This document shows positions 1 to 5,756 of a stretch of DNA of 6,079 nucleotides, piece by piece. This DNA comes from an uncultured Clostridia bacterium (GTDB lineage: Bacteria; Bacillota; Clostridia; Oscillospirales; Oscillospiraceae). Positions within the stretch are counted from its first letter, which is position 1, and every line of letters begins with the position of its first letter. The stretch lies in the NCBI GenBank assembly GCA_947176425.1, contig CAMWQV010000141.1, positions 1 to 6,079 on the forward strand, read 5' to 3'. Below the pieces are notes generated by a model. It saw only the letters and a list, made by a program, of their open reading frames with translations, ran no database searches and was not told where the DNA came from. The position numbers were made by a program, and so were the translations under genes.

Positions 1-1
1 G

Positions 2-919
2 TTCTGCCGTCCCAGAACTGTCTATTTTGCGGCGCTGCTGGCTGGCGTCTGTTCTCTGTATCTGTCCCCCAACATATCCAATATTTCTTACTATTCGCAG
101 TATGTTGTGCAGTTCTATCCAGCCGTCTATGCACTCTGGCTGTACAGCTGCCGGGGACGAGGCTGGCGGAGCTTTCTCCTGGCGATTGCGGGCGGCGCGC
201 CGTTGGCTGTCATTTATCTTTGGATTCCCAGCATATCCGCAGTAACGGTATTGTTGGTCAGCGGTCTGCTGCTGCTCCTGATGGCTGTCCGAATGGATTG
301 GTTCCAAATCTCGAAGCCGTTGGCTTCTGCATTTCTGGCGGGCCTGACGCTTTTCACCGGCGGCACTATGGTTTACGGAATGCGGAAACGGATTTTCATA
401 TTACTGCATCCGGAAACAGATTTTCATGGACGCGGATATTATGCTTATACCATACGGAACGCACTGTCAGCATGTCAATGGTTAGGAGAAGGCCGGGAGC
501 TGCCGGTACTTTTTGACAGAGAAGTACCCTTTGAAATGTATTTTCCGGAATGGGACCAGACCTGTCTGCCCGTCACGCTGATTTATAAATTGGGCTGGCT
601 TCCGTTTCTTCTTTTGACCGCGGCAACTACTGTACTGCTTCTGTGGATGCTTTGGAAATGCCTGCGTCAAAAAAGTCAGACGGGCCGTATGTTGACGGCG
701 GCTGTCATAACATTTTTGGGCTTGCAGATGCTTTACAGCGTTGCGGCAAATTTTGGGTTTTACCTGTTTACAGCAGAGTTTCCTTTTTTGGTCGGGAATC
801 TCCGCACAGTTGCAAATATGTTTCTGATTGGCCTCGCGCTGTCAGCCTTCCGGGGCGATACGGTTCCGGCTGTTCCCTTACGAAAACGCAGTCTCAAGGC
901 CGGACAACAGCATATCTAA
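2..919 (+). CDS. Divergent SEDS-family (FtsW/RodA/SpoVE-like) membrane protein, 5'-truncated by the window edge
   Basis: The frame is open from base 2 to the TAA at 917-919, giving about 305 residues; the true start lies upstream. The GTG at 107 lies inside the continuous frame and is probably not the start. The protein is strongly hydrophobic with several membrane segments. Numbering codons from base 2, three blocks align in register with SEDS proteins. The first runs from HPETD to GEG (about 136-164), matching the NP...GYQ...G.G region. The second is YFPEW...KLGWL (about 180-200), matching YLPEAHTDFIF...ELG. The third is the C-terminal LGLQ...TAEFPFLVGN...ANMFLIGLALSAFR (about 239-284), matching Q...TG.PLPFISYGGSS..AN...GL.LS..R. 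Family members polymerise peptidoglycan glycan strands with a partner class B PBP. Here the PFISYGGS signature is lost and Thr187 replaces the Asp of HTDFIF, so a non-catalytic paralogue is plausible. Family assignment is by eye. Confidence 0.72.
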   Translation, partial: FCRPRTVYFAALLAGVCSLYLSPNISNISYYSQYVVQFYPAVYALWLYSCRGRGWRSFLLAIAGGAPLAVIYLWIPSISAVTVLLVSGLLLLLMAVRMDWFQISKPLASAFLAGLTLFTGGTMVYGMRKRIFILLHPETDFHGRGYYAYTIRNALSACQWLGEGRELPVLFDREVPFEMYFPEWDQTCLPVTLIYKLGWLPFLLLTAATTVLLLWMLWKCLRQKSQTGRMLTAAVITFLGLQMLYSVAANFGFYLFTAEFPFLVGNLRTVANMFLIGLALSAFRGDTVPAVPLRKRSLKAGQQHI

Positions 920-1111
920 TGATTTCAGACGCAGGACCGTTCCGTCTTCCGCAACCCACTGGGGACCGCTGGCAGTTACGGGGGCAGTCGTTGTTGTGAG
1001 GGATTCCGTCAGGGGGGAGAACAGAACGCCCCACCATACGGGCAGGCTGTAGAACAGCATCGCCAAAAGGCCCGCTAAAACGGATAGCATAATTTTGTTG
1101 CGCAGTTTCAT
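878..1111 (-). CDS. Possible small single-TM protein of unknown function
   Basis: This is a 77-residue ORF from ATG 1111, or 80 residues from an upstream GTG at 1120. It starts MKLRNKIM and has one membrane segment at about residues 8-32 (VLAGLLAMLFYSLPVWWGVLF within it), then a soluble tail with a TTTTAP stretch and VAEDGTVLRLKSLDML. The basic N-terminus before the membrane segment suggests an anchored protein with an external tail. Codon choice looks like that of its neighbours. Against it, there is no clear Shine-Dalgarno: the only candidate, GGACGG, lies inside the arm of the strong hairpin at 1119-1157. The 3' end also overlaps the convergent SEDS gene by 42 nt. I recognise no family. 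If real, it would be the sixth gene of the ispE operon, expressed by read-through. Confidence 0.42.
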   Translation of the reverse strand: MKLRNKIMLSVLAGLLAMLFYSLPVWWGVLFSPLTESLTTTTAPVTASGPQWVAEDGTVLRLKSLDMLLSGLETAFS

Positions 1112-1118
1112 AATAAAC

Positions 1119-1157
1119 ACCGTCCAAACTGGTTTTGATAGATCCAGTTTGGACGGT
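1119..1157. terminator. Perfect 14-bp inverted repeat, probable bidirectional terminator
   Basis: The arms ACCGTCCAAACTGG (1119-1132) and CCAGTTTGGACGGT (1144-1157) are perfectly complementary around an 11-nt loop. On the - strand the hairpin begins 12 nt after the ispE stop and is followed by GTTTATTAT. On the + strand it is followed by ATTTTCT and lies about 200 nt after the SEDS stop. Both flanks are T-rich but neither has an uninterrupted U tract, so termination may be partial. Confidence 0.75.
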
Positions 1158-1168
1158 ATTTTCTAAAA

Positions 1169-2035
1169 TTATACAGCCGCCGGTACGGGTACGCATAAAA
1201 ATGTTGCGGGGAACGCGGCGGACATCGCTTCGACAGCATTTTCAGCGGCGGGCTTGTCCCCGAAAATGCCGAAAACCGTCGGACCGCTGCCGGTCATGGA
1301 AGCCGCCATTGCGCCCAATTCCAGAAGACGGCTTTTGATCTCAAAAACTTCACTGTATTTTCGGGGCAGAACATCCTCGAATACATTATACAGACGCCGC
1401 GCCGCGCCCTCCAAATCTCCGGCAGACAGCGCCGCAAGCAGTTCATCCGTTTTGGGATGGAACCGCAGATGCTTTACCTGCACCAGACGGAACAGCTCCG
1501 GCGTAGACACTGAACAGGGCGGTTTGCACACTACAAACCAGCAAAACGGGAATTGCGGCAGGTCCGTGAGCCGTTCTCCCCGTCCTTCCGCCAGAACCGT
1601 GCCGCCCCGCACGCAATAGGGGACATCGCTGCCTACCCGCGCCCCGATTGCCTCCAGGCGTTCCTGGGACATCTCCGGCAGATACAGCCGCCGCAGGACC
1701 CGCAGGACCGCCGCGCCGTCGCTGCTGCCGCCGGCCATTCCCGCGCAGGTGGGGATGCGTTTTTGCAGGTCGATGGACAGTCCGGGAAACGGGAGCTTTG
1801 TATCCTCGAAAAAACGCACCGCCGCTTTGACAGCAATATTGCCGTTTCCTCTGGGCAGATAGGGCGCGTCCGCCGTCAGATACAGACCGGTCTCCTCTTT
1901 CTGGGATACCGTTACCGTATCCGCCAGATCAATGGACTGCATCACCATCCGCATATCGTGATATCCGTCGTCGCGGCGTCCCACGATATCCAGGCTCAGA
2001 TTCAGTTTTGCAAACGCTTTTTCTGTGCAGACCAT
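1169..2035 (-). CDS. ispE: 4-diphosphocytidyl-2-C-methyl-D-erythritol kinase
   Basis: IspE is a cytoplasmic GHMP-family kinase. It uses ATP to phosphorylate the 2-hydroxyl of CDP-methylerythritol in the MEP (non-mevalonate) route to isopentenyl diphosphate. The 288 residues match the usual ~280-290. Visible signatures are AKLNL at 9-13 with the substrate-site lysine K10, the glycine-rich ATP loop IPTCAGMAGGSSDGAAVL at 94-111, GSDVPYCVRGG at 135-145 containing the catalytic-type Asp137, and the C-terminal GHMP motif TGSGPTVFGIF at 248-258. ATG 2035 is chosen because GGGAGG lies 9 nt upstream and the N-terminal length fits. The gene follows the TM zinc-ribbon gene by 18 nt and is the last clear member of the operon, ending just before the 14-bp hairpin. 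Nothing looks damaged. Confidence 0.96.
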   Translation of the reverse strand: MVCTEKAFAKLNLSLDIVGRRDDGYHDMRMVMQSIDLADTVTVSQKEETGLYLTADAPYLPRGNGNIAVKAAVRFFEDTKLPFPGLSIDLQKRIPTCAGMAGGSSDGAAVLRVLRRLYLPEMSQERLEAIGARVGSDVPYCVRGGTVLAEGRGERLTDLPQFPFCWFVVCKPPCSVSTPELFRLVQVKHLRFHPKTDELLAALSAGDLEGAARRLYNVFEDVLPRKYSEVFEIKSRLLELGAMAASMTGSGPTVFGIFGDKPAAENAVEAMSAAFPATFLCVPVPAAV

Positions 2036-2053
2036 AACAGGGTTCCTCCCAGG

Positions 2054-2281
2054 TTACAGCTTTTTTCCGCAGTGCGGGCAGTACAAGCCCGTATCTCTGC
2101 CTAAATGCTTTCCGCAGTGGGGGCAGCGGTTGAACAGCCACCATATTGCCGCCATCGCCAGAAAGCAGGCGTCGCCGGTCATGAACATCCATGTCTGATG
2201 GAAGCAGCCGCATAGAGCAAACAGTGTCAGTCCTGCCGCGGCAAGAAGCATGACCAGCATTTTTGCCCGGTGTAAATCCAT
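2054..2281 (-). CDS. Small membrane protein with C-terminal zinc ribbon
   Basis: This is a 75-residue protein. Two membrane segments, at about residues 8-26 and 31-50, lead directly into a C-terminal double-knuckle zinc ribbon, CPHCGKHL...GLYCPHCGKKL, with C53/C56 and C68/C71 as the likely four zinc ligands. The two helices would place both ends on the same side of the membrane; the ribbon side is probably cytoplasmic. No catalytic domain is present, so an adaptor or sensor-like role is possible but unproven. The start has AGAGG 10 nt upstream. It lies 28 nt after the preceding zinc-ribbon gene and 18 nt before ispE, so it is almost certainly co-transcribed. TM-plus-zinc-ribbon proteins are common in Bacillota and mostly uncharacterised. 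I recognise no named gene. Confidence 0.82.
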   Translation of the reverse strand: MDLHRAKMLVMLLAAAGLTLFALCGCFHQTWMFMTGDACFLAMAAIWWLFNRCPHCGKHLGRDTGLYCPHCGKKL

Positions 2282-2309
2282 CTTGTATACGCCTCTTTAT
2301 GAGAAAAAA

Positions 2310-2594
2310 TCAATAGTTGTGTTTACAGAAGGGGCAGGAAGGAAAATCAAAATCATGGGAGCGTCCGCAGACAGGACATATGACCTGCGGCAGTTCCGGA
2401 GAATCGTCCACAGGCTCGGCGGCAAAAAATTCCAGCCGTCCGCAGTTTTTACAGCAATACACCTCTGTCAGCAGCGCACCGGCCAGCAGGTTCGGCCAAT
2501 CGCCGAAAATCATGCTGGTTTTGCCAAGCTGAATATGTTCCGTAAAAACATGGCCCATACGTCCTTGACAGCGCAGGCAGCGCAAATCCCTCAT
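2310..2594 (-). CDS. Cytoplasmic zinc-ribbon protein of unknown function
   Basis: This 94-residue protein has nine cysteines, mostly in knuckles: C6xxC9, C47-C48xxC51, C73xxC76 and C87xxC90. The first two pairs flank a conserved-looking core (IQLGKTS at 21-27, then VYCCKNCGRLEFF at 45-57), as in small zinc-ribbon proteins whose first ribbon spans a 35-40 residue insert. The last two pairs (VICPVCGR...SCPFCKHNY) form a second compact ribbon. No membrane segment is seen. Its ATG overlaps the DUF1015 stop as ATGA, and a GGAGGG sits 12 nt upstream, so translation is probably coupled. Zinc, or another metal, binding is inferred from the cysteine spacing; nucleic-acid or protein binding would be a guess. 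I recognise no named gene. Confidence 0.85.
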   Translation of the reverse strand: MRDLRCLRCQGRMGHVFTEHIQLGKTSMIFGDWPNLLAGALLTEVYCCKNCGRLEFFAAEPVDDSPELPQVICPVCGRSHDFDFPSCPFCKHNY

Positions 2595-3874
2595 TTAATT
2601 TTCCGGCCCTCCACATAGTACCGTTTATCTTCCGCGTGGCCCATGGAGAACGTCTTGCGGGGCAGTACGCCGTCAGCGATAACCGTCTTAAACAGCTGGT
2701 CTTTGCCCATCGCCGGAAGCTTGAATCCGATATTGCCGGGTTTTGCACCCAATTCATCGGTTACTTTTTCGCCGTGGATATAGTCTACTTCGCCGCCGTT
2801 TTCCTTCAAATAGGCGTCAAGGAAGTTTTGCAGCGTACCGACAGCCAGCTGTACGCGGGGATTCGGCACATTCAGATAACCGGAACCGCCTGCCCAAGTG
2901 TATTCGATGGTATGGCCGACGCCCTGCCCGTCCCGTGCTGTGGGATAAAACTCTTTAAATGCGGCCAGCAGTTTCTCTGGGTCCACGCCGAACACGACCC
3001 GGTCGATCGCCTCAAATTTCAGCGCCTCGTCATGCAGGTTTTCGATCTCCACCAGCGCGTACCGGGCCGGAAGGTCTGCCCATTCGGATTCAGGCGTGAC
3101 TTTTTTCAGGTTTTCATAGCAGGTCTTCGCGGTTGCCAGACTGTGGTTGCCGTCGCCCACCGCGAACAGCAGCGGCGCAACTCCGCTGATGCCGTATTTT
3201 TCCCGCATGGCGCTGTCGCTGGTCAGAGCGTCCAGAGCATCGGCCAGAGCGTCGATCTGCTCGCTGCTCAGTTTCCAGCCCTTCAAATGTCCGCCCTTCA
3301 TCATCAGCTCGAAATCATATACTTGTTCCATGGAACCAACTGCCGCCTGTACCGGTTCGATACAGGTCTTTTTCGGGTCGTCAATCAGCAGCATCACATG
3401 GGGCAGTTCAATGGGCGCGTCCTTCCGCACACGAACGCGGGGCGGTATACGTTCCAGAACGGTTCCCTCTGTTGCGCGGATGAGGGAGCCGGAACCGGGG
3501 GTATAGTCATATTTTTCCAGGTCCACCGCCGCCACCAGACCGGGCCGCACAGCGCCGTCGGACTGGGTACGCTCAATGTAGATGATGGAATCCGGATGAC
3601 ACTGGAAAATATCACGGGCCAGATAGTCTTCCATAGAGCGGTTAATATTGGTGATATCCGATTCCACATCTGGATTGTTCAGTTTGCTCTCAGGCAGAAT
3701 CAGACGCAGCGTGGAGGGTTGATCTCCGGCAATATGGTCCACTTCTTCCCAATACTCAGGCTGGGAAGTGAACTGGTCGCAGGCAACAACGGCCCACTTG
3801 GTCATATCCGTCCCGGCTTTGGGCAGCAGGATATCGGCTGGTTTTAACCCAATGTTCTCAAATTTTTCGTTCAT
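2591..3874 (-). CDS. DUF1015 family protein
   Basis: This 427-residue soluble protein has the full length and order of clostridial DUF1015 proteins. The N-terminus carries LKPADILLPKAG. A central block TEGTVLERIPPR...LPHVMLLIDDP spans about 135-167. The family signature AVGDGNHSLATAK (about 238-250) replaces the ADGHHR motif seen in many other members. The C-terminal tail is LPRKTFSMGHAEDKRYY (404-420). The biochemical function of DUF1015 is not established to my knowledge. The polar DG-N/H-H signature resembles the active-site motif of ParB/sulfiredoxin-fold enzymes, an analogy only. ATG 3874 lies inside the 3' end of the upstream ApgM-like gene (17-nt overlap), and its GGAGG is 9 nt upstream within that gene's codons, so translational coupling is likely. 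Confidence 0.93.
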   Translation of the reverse strand: MNEKFENIGLKPADILLPKAGTDMTKWAVVACDQFTSQPEYWEEVDHIAGDQPSTLRLILPESKLNNPDVESDITNINRSMEDYLARDIFQCHPDSIIYIERTQSDGAVRPGLVAAVDLEKYDYTPGSGSLIRATEGTVLERIPPRVRVRKDAPIELPHVMLLIDDPKKTCIEPVQAAVGSMEQVYDFELMMKGGHLKGWKLSSEQIDALADALDALTSDSAMREKYGISGVAPLLFAVGDGNHSLATAKTCYENLKKVTPESEWADLPARYALVEIENLHDEALKFEAIDRVVFGVDPEKLLAAFKEFYPTARDGQGVGHTIEYTWAGGSGYLNVPNPRVQLAVGTLQNFLDAYLKENGGEVDYIHGEKVTDELGAKPGNIGFKLPAMGKDQLFKTVIADGVLPRKTFSMGHAEDKRYYVEGRKIK

Positions 3875-5144
3875 GCGTTTCTTCCTCCATATAATTATTG
3901 TGAAAATCTGTTAATGCCTTCTCAAACAGCATATCCAGCAATACGGAACCATTCTCGATAAACGGGCCTTTTTCTCCCGCCGGTTCGTCGTACACACCGC
4001 CGTGACCGGTATCCCTGCGGCTGTCGTAGAGAAGGAACGGCACAGGGTCGCCGTCATGCCCGCGCGTAGCGGTCAGGGTCTTGTGGTCGCTGAGAAGCAG
4101 AACGCGGCAGCTGATTCCCCCGGCCTCCAGACGGGACAGCAGCGGCGCGACCAGTTTGCTGTCCAGCCATTCGATGGCTTGCAGTTTGCCGGCCAGGTCG
4201 CCGTTGTGGGTGCATTCGTCCGGCGCCTCCAGGTGGAGGCAGACGAAATCATATTCCTGCAATTTCTGCCAGACCGCCTCTAATTTGCCGGAAAAATTGG
4301 TATCCAGTTCGCCGGTCGCGCCCTCGACTTCCACCATTTCCAATCCCCGCAGGACGCCGATGCCGTGGACCAGCGGCACCGCACTGACAACAGCGCCGCC
4401 GCAGCCGTATTGATCCTGAAACTTGGGCAGCTCTACCGCAGTCCCTTCCGCCCAGAACCAGATGCCGTTTGCGGGCAGTTTACCGGCGGCGCGGCGTTTT
4501 TCCGTGACGGGATGATGGTCGAGAATCTCGTGTGCCAGACGCATCAGGTCCGCAAAGGGCTTTGCGCGGCCGTTTCCGGACGGGAAAAGGGGCCCAACTT
4601 CTTCGCCCAAATGGTCGTGGGGCGGGATAAAAGTAATTCCTTCAATATTGCTCTCATGCTGGACCGCCAGCTGCCGGAACGCAGGAAAGCGGTGTATCTC
4701 TATTTTCGCGTCTTTCAGCGCCTGGGCAAAACGCGGTTCGCTGAGGAGTGCTTCCACGGTTTCTAATGCGGACTCGCCGTCAATCGAGCCTGCGCTGTGT
4801 GACAAAATTTTCTTTTTTTCCAGAGGCTGGCTGCCGTCCTCCAGAGAAACCAGATTGCAGCGGAACGCGGCGTCACCCGGAAGCAGCTGTATCCCCGCGG
4901 CGGCGGCTTCCATCGGGGAACGTCCGGTAAAGTAACGCAACGGGTCGCAGCCGAAAATCGCCAGAATCGCCGTTTCACTGCCCGCCGGGAGTGGTTTGGG
5001 GCAGTTGACAACGCTGCCAACCAGCCCGCGGGCAGCCATACGGTCGATTGCCGGGATATTTGCGGTTTGCAGGGGCGTTTTATGGTCTAACTGCGGGACG
5101 GGGTTGTCCGCCATGCCGTCCCCAATGACAAGTACGTATTTCAT
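3858..5144 (-). CDS. Cofactor-independent phosphoglycerate mutase, archaeal (ApgM) type, or proposed homoserine kinase
   Basis: This is a 428-residue alkaline-phosphatase-superfamily enzyme of the ApgM group. Visible features are VIGDGMAD at 6-13 with metal ligand candidate D9, the nucleophile loop AGSETAI at 54-60 with S56, CDPLRYFTGRSPMEA at 66-80, and FRCNLVSL at 94-101. Further on are IPPHDHLG at 173-180, NGIWFWAEG at 226-234, HLEAPDECTHNGD at 304-316 with D309 and H313, SDH at 352-354, and GHDGDPVPF at 362-370. The metal- and phospho-site residues appear intact. ApgM enzymes interconvert 3- and 2-phosphoglycerate through a phosphoserine. A close bacterial branch (TIGR02535) is a proposed homoserine kinase, and I cannot separate the two by eye, so no symbol is given. 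GGAGG lies 7 nt before ATG 5144. It is the first gene of the operon, behind a strong promoter. The C-terminus (MEEETHERKI) encodes the next gene's ribosome binding site. Confidence 0.9.
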   Translation of the reverse strand: MKYVLVIGDGMADNPVPQLDHKTPLQTANIPAIDRMAARGLVGSVVNCPKPLPAGSETAILAIFGCDPLRYFTGRSPMEAAAAGIQLLPGDAAFRCNLVSLEDGSQPLEKKKILSHSAGSIDGESALETVEALLSEPRFAQALKDAKIEIHRFPAFRQLAVQHESNIEGITFIPPHDHLGEEVGPLFPSGNGRAKPFADLMRLAHEILDHHPVTEKRRAAGKLPANGIWFWAEGTAVELPKFQDQYGCGGAVVSAVPLVHGIGVLRGLEMVEVEGATGELDTNFSGKLEAVWQKLQEYDFVCLHLEAPDECTHNGDLAGKLQAIEWLDSKLVAPLLSRLEAGGISCRVLLLSDHKTLTATRGHDGDPVPFLLYDSRRDTGHGGVYDEPAGEKGPFIENGSVLLDMLFEKALTDFHNNYMEEETHERKI

Positions 5145-5175
5145 TCAGATTCCTCCACGGATATGACTGCCGTTT

Positions 5176-5204
5176 ATTATACAAGGTTTTTTTGTAATTT
5201 TCAA
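5176..5204 (-). promoter_or_regulatory. Sigma-A promoter of the five-gene operon
   Basis: Read on the - strand, TTGAAA (5204-5199) and a perfect TATAAT (5181-5176) are separated by exactly 17 nt. Transcription should start near 5169, leaving a leader of about 25 nt that holds GGAGG (5156-5152) before the ATG at 5144. No other promoter of this quality appears before ispE. Confidence 0.85.
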
Positions 5205-5276
5205 CCAGTGTTTTTCTTTTCACAAAGTCCCGGTCATTTCAAGATAAAAAAATTGGAAACCGCAAAAAACGCATAG

Positions 5277-5321
5277 CCGCGCCGCCGCGGGAAAGACTAC
5301 GACGGTAAGCCGTTTGAACGG
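5277..5321 (+). promoter_or_regulatory. GC-rich leader with small hairpins upstream of the DUF378 gene
   Basis: The leader contains CCGCG (5277-5281) pairing with CGCGG (5286-5290). It then contains two mutually exclusive short stems sharing the CCGT bases: ACGG/CCGT (5302-5305 with 5310-5313) and CCGTT/AACGG (5310-5314 with 5317-5321). The second ends five bases before the ribosome binding site. The stems are short and may be chance. I found no convincing -35/-10 pair for this gene. Confidence 0.3.
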
Positions 5322-5339
5322 AGAAGGGAGGTCATCAAA

Positions 5340-5552
5340 ATGACATTTGACAGAATCGCTTTGATCCTGGCCATTATCGGCGCGCTGAACTGGGGTATTA
5401 TCGGACTGTTTGGGTTTGACCTGGTAGCGTTTATCTTCGGCGGACAGATGGCAGCATTTTCCCGTATTATTTACGCCGTTGTAGGTATTGCGGGTCTGTG
5501 GTGCATCTCGCTGCTGTTCCGGCAGCGGCATACAGGAGCGGCAGCCGCTTAG
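5340..5552 (+). CDS. DUF378 family small membrane protein (YuzA-like)
   Basis: This 70-residue protein consists almost entirely of two membrane segments, at about 6-24 and 42-60. It carries the DUF378 hallmark GALNWGIIGLFGFDLVAF at 14-31 and a second-helix pattern RIIYAVVGIAGLW at 42-54, and ends in a basic and alanine-rich tail (RQRHTGAAAA). That length and architecture are typical of the family, whose function is unknown. GGGAGGT (5326-5332) lies 7 nt upstream of the ATG, which fixes the start. The gene stands alone between a divergent operon and the hairpin-rich gap at 5553-5727, and it probably forms a monocistronic unit. Confidence 0.92.
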   Translation: MTFDRIALILAIIGALNWGIIGLFGFDLVAFIFGGQMAAFSRIIYAVVGIAGLWCISLLFRQRHTGAAAA

Positions 5553-5561
5553 CGAACGCCG

Positions 5562-5590
5562 CATCGTCCAGGGCTTAGCCCTGGCGGATG
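5562..5590 (+). terminator. Hairpin 10 nt after the DUF378 stop, possible terminator
   Basis: CCAGGGC (5568-5574) pairs with GCCCTGG (5578-5584) around a TTA loop. Beyond a 2x2 internal loop, CATC (5562-5565) pairs with GATG (5587-5590). No U tract follows (TCCGGTCCCG), so it is not a canonical intrinsic terminator. It could be an RNA 3'-end stabiliser, a factor-dependent terminator, or one copy of a dispersed intergenic palindrome. Confidence 0.55.
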
Positions 5591-5637
5591 TCCGGTCCCG
5601 CCGTGTCTCAAACAGGGCGCGGTTGGATTTCATATAT

Positions 5638-5684
5638 GTGAGGGTATGCGGCACGCGGTACTGCCGTGCGCCGCGTCCCCTCAC
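5638..5684. repeat. Long imperfect inverted repeat (47-nt hairpin)
   Basis: The outer arms GTGAGGG (5638-5644) and CCCTCAC (5678-5684) enclose GCGGC (5648-5652) paired with GCCGC (5670-5674). Inside an A/C mismatch, CGCGG (5654-5658) pairs with CCGTG (5664-5668, one G-U). The loop is TACTG. With the A-U and G-U pairs between the outer arms, about 19 pairs form. It ends 43 nt before the -35 of the next promoter and has no immediate U tract, so it may be a terminator-like insulator, a structured RNA or a palindromic repeat unit. Confidence 0.65.
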
Positions 5685-5727
5685 AGTCGGGAAAAGAAAA
5701 TTTTACATAGAAAAAGGAAAAAAGTAT

Positions 5728-5756
5728 TTGACAAGCGGCTGAAGTTCTACTATAAT
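5728..5756 (+). promoter_or_regulatory. Perfect-consensus sigma-A promoter of the DUF177 gene
   Basis: TTGACA (5728-5733) and TATAAT (5751-5756) match the sigma-A consensus at all 12 positions with the optimal 17-nt spacer. The upstream stretch from about 5691 to 5726 is A-rich (GAAAAGAAAATTTT, then AAAAAGGAAAAAAG), like an UP element. The predicted start near 5763 gives a 20-nt leader containing GGAGG (5772-5776), 6 nt before the ATG at 5783. Confidence 0.93.

Noticed and set aside
27..245. 72-codon + strand frame at the left edge
   Set aside because: It is in a different frame from the continuous SEDS-like coding sequence and has no ribosome binding site.
920..1168. tRNA or small structured RNA in the gap between the SEDS gene and ispE
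   Set aside because: No cloverleaf or T-loop sequence is present. The only structure is the 1119-1157 hairpin, already explained as a terminator.
1553..2104. 183-codon open frame on the + strand
   Set aside because: It is antisense to ispE and to the end of the TM zinc-ribbon gene. Its composition (rich in Arg, Gln and Pro) is that of a shadow frame.
2636..3847. 403-codon open frame on the + strand
   Set aside because: It lies wholly antisense to the well-supported DUF1015 gene. Its translation has no recognisable domain, and it looks like a codon-bias shadow.
5252..5321. Resemblance of the DUF378 leader to a GEMM (c-di-GMP-I) riboswitch (ACGCATAGCC, later GGTAAGCCG)
   Set aside because: The required P2 pairing and tetraloop receptor could not be built, and the GCAAAGC and GGTTGCC-type conserved blocks do not match, so it is treated as coincidence.
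5220..5684. 154-codon open frame on the - strand covering the DUF378 gene and hairpins
   Set aside because: It is antisense to the DUF378 gene, starts inside the long palindrome, has no ribosome binding site and is low in hydrophobic structure.
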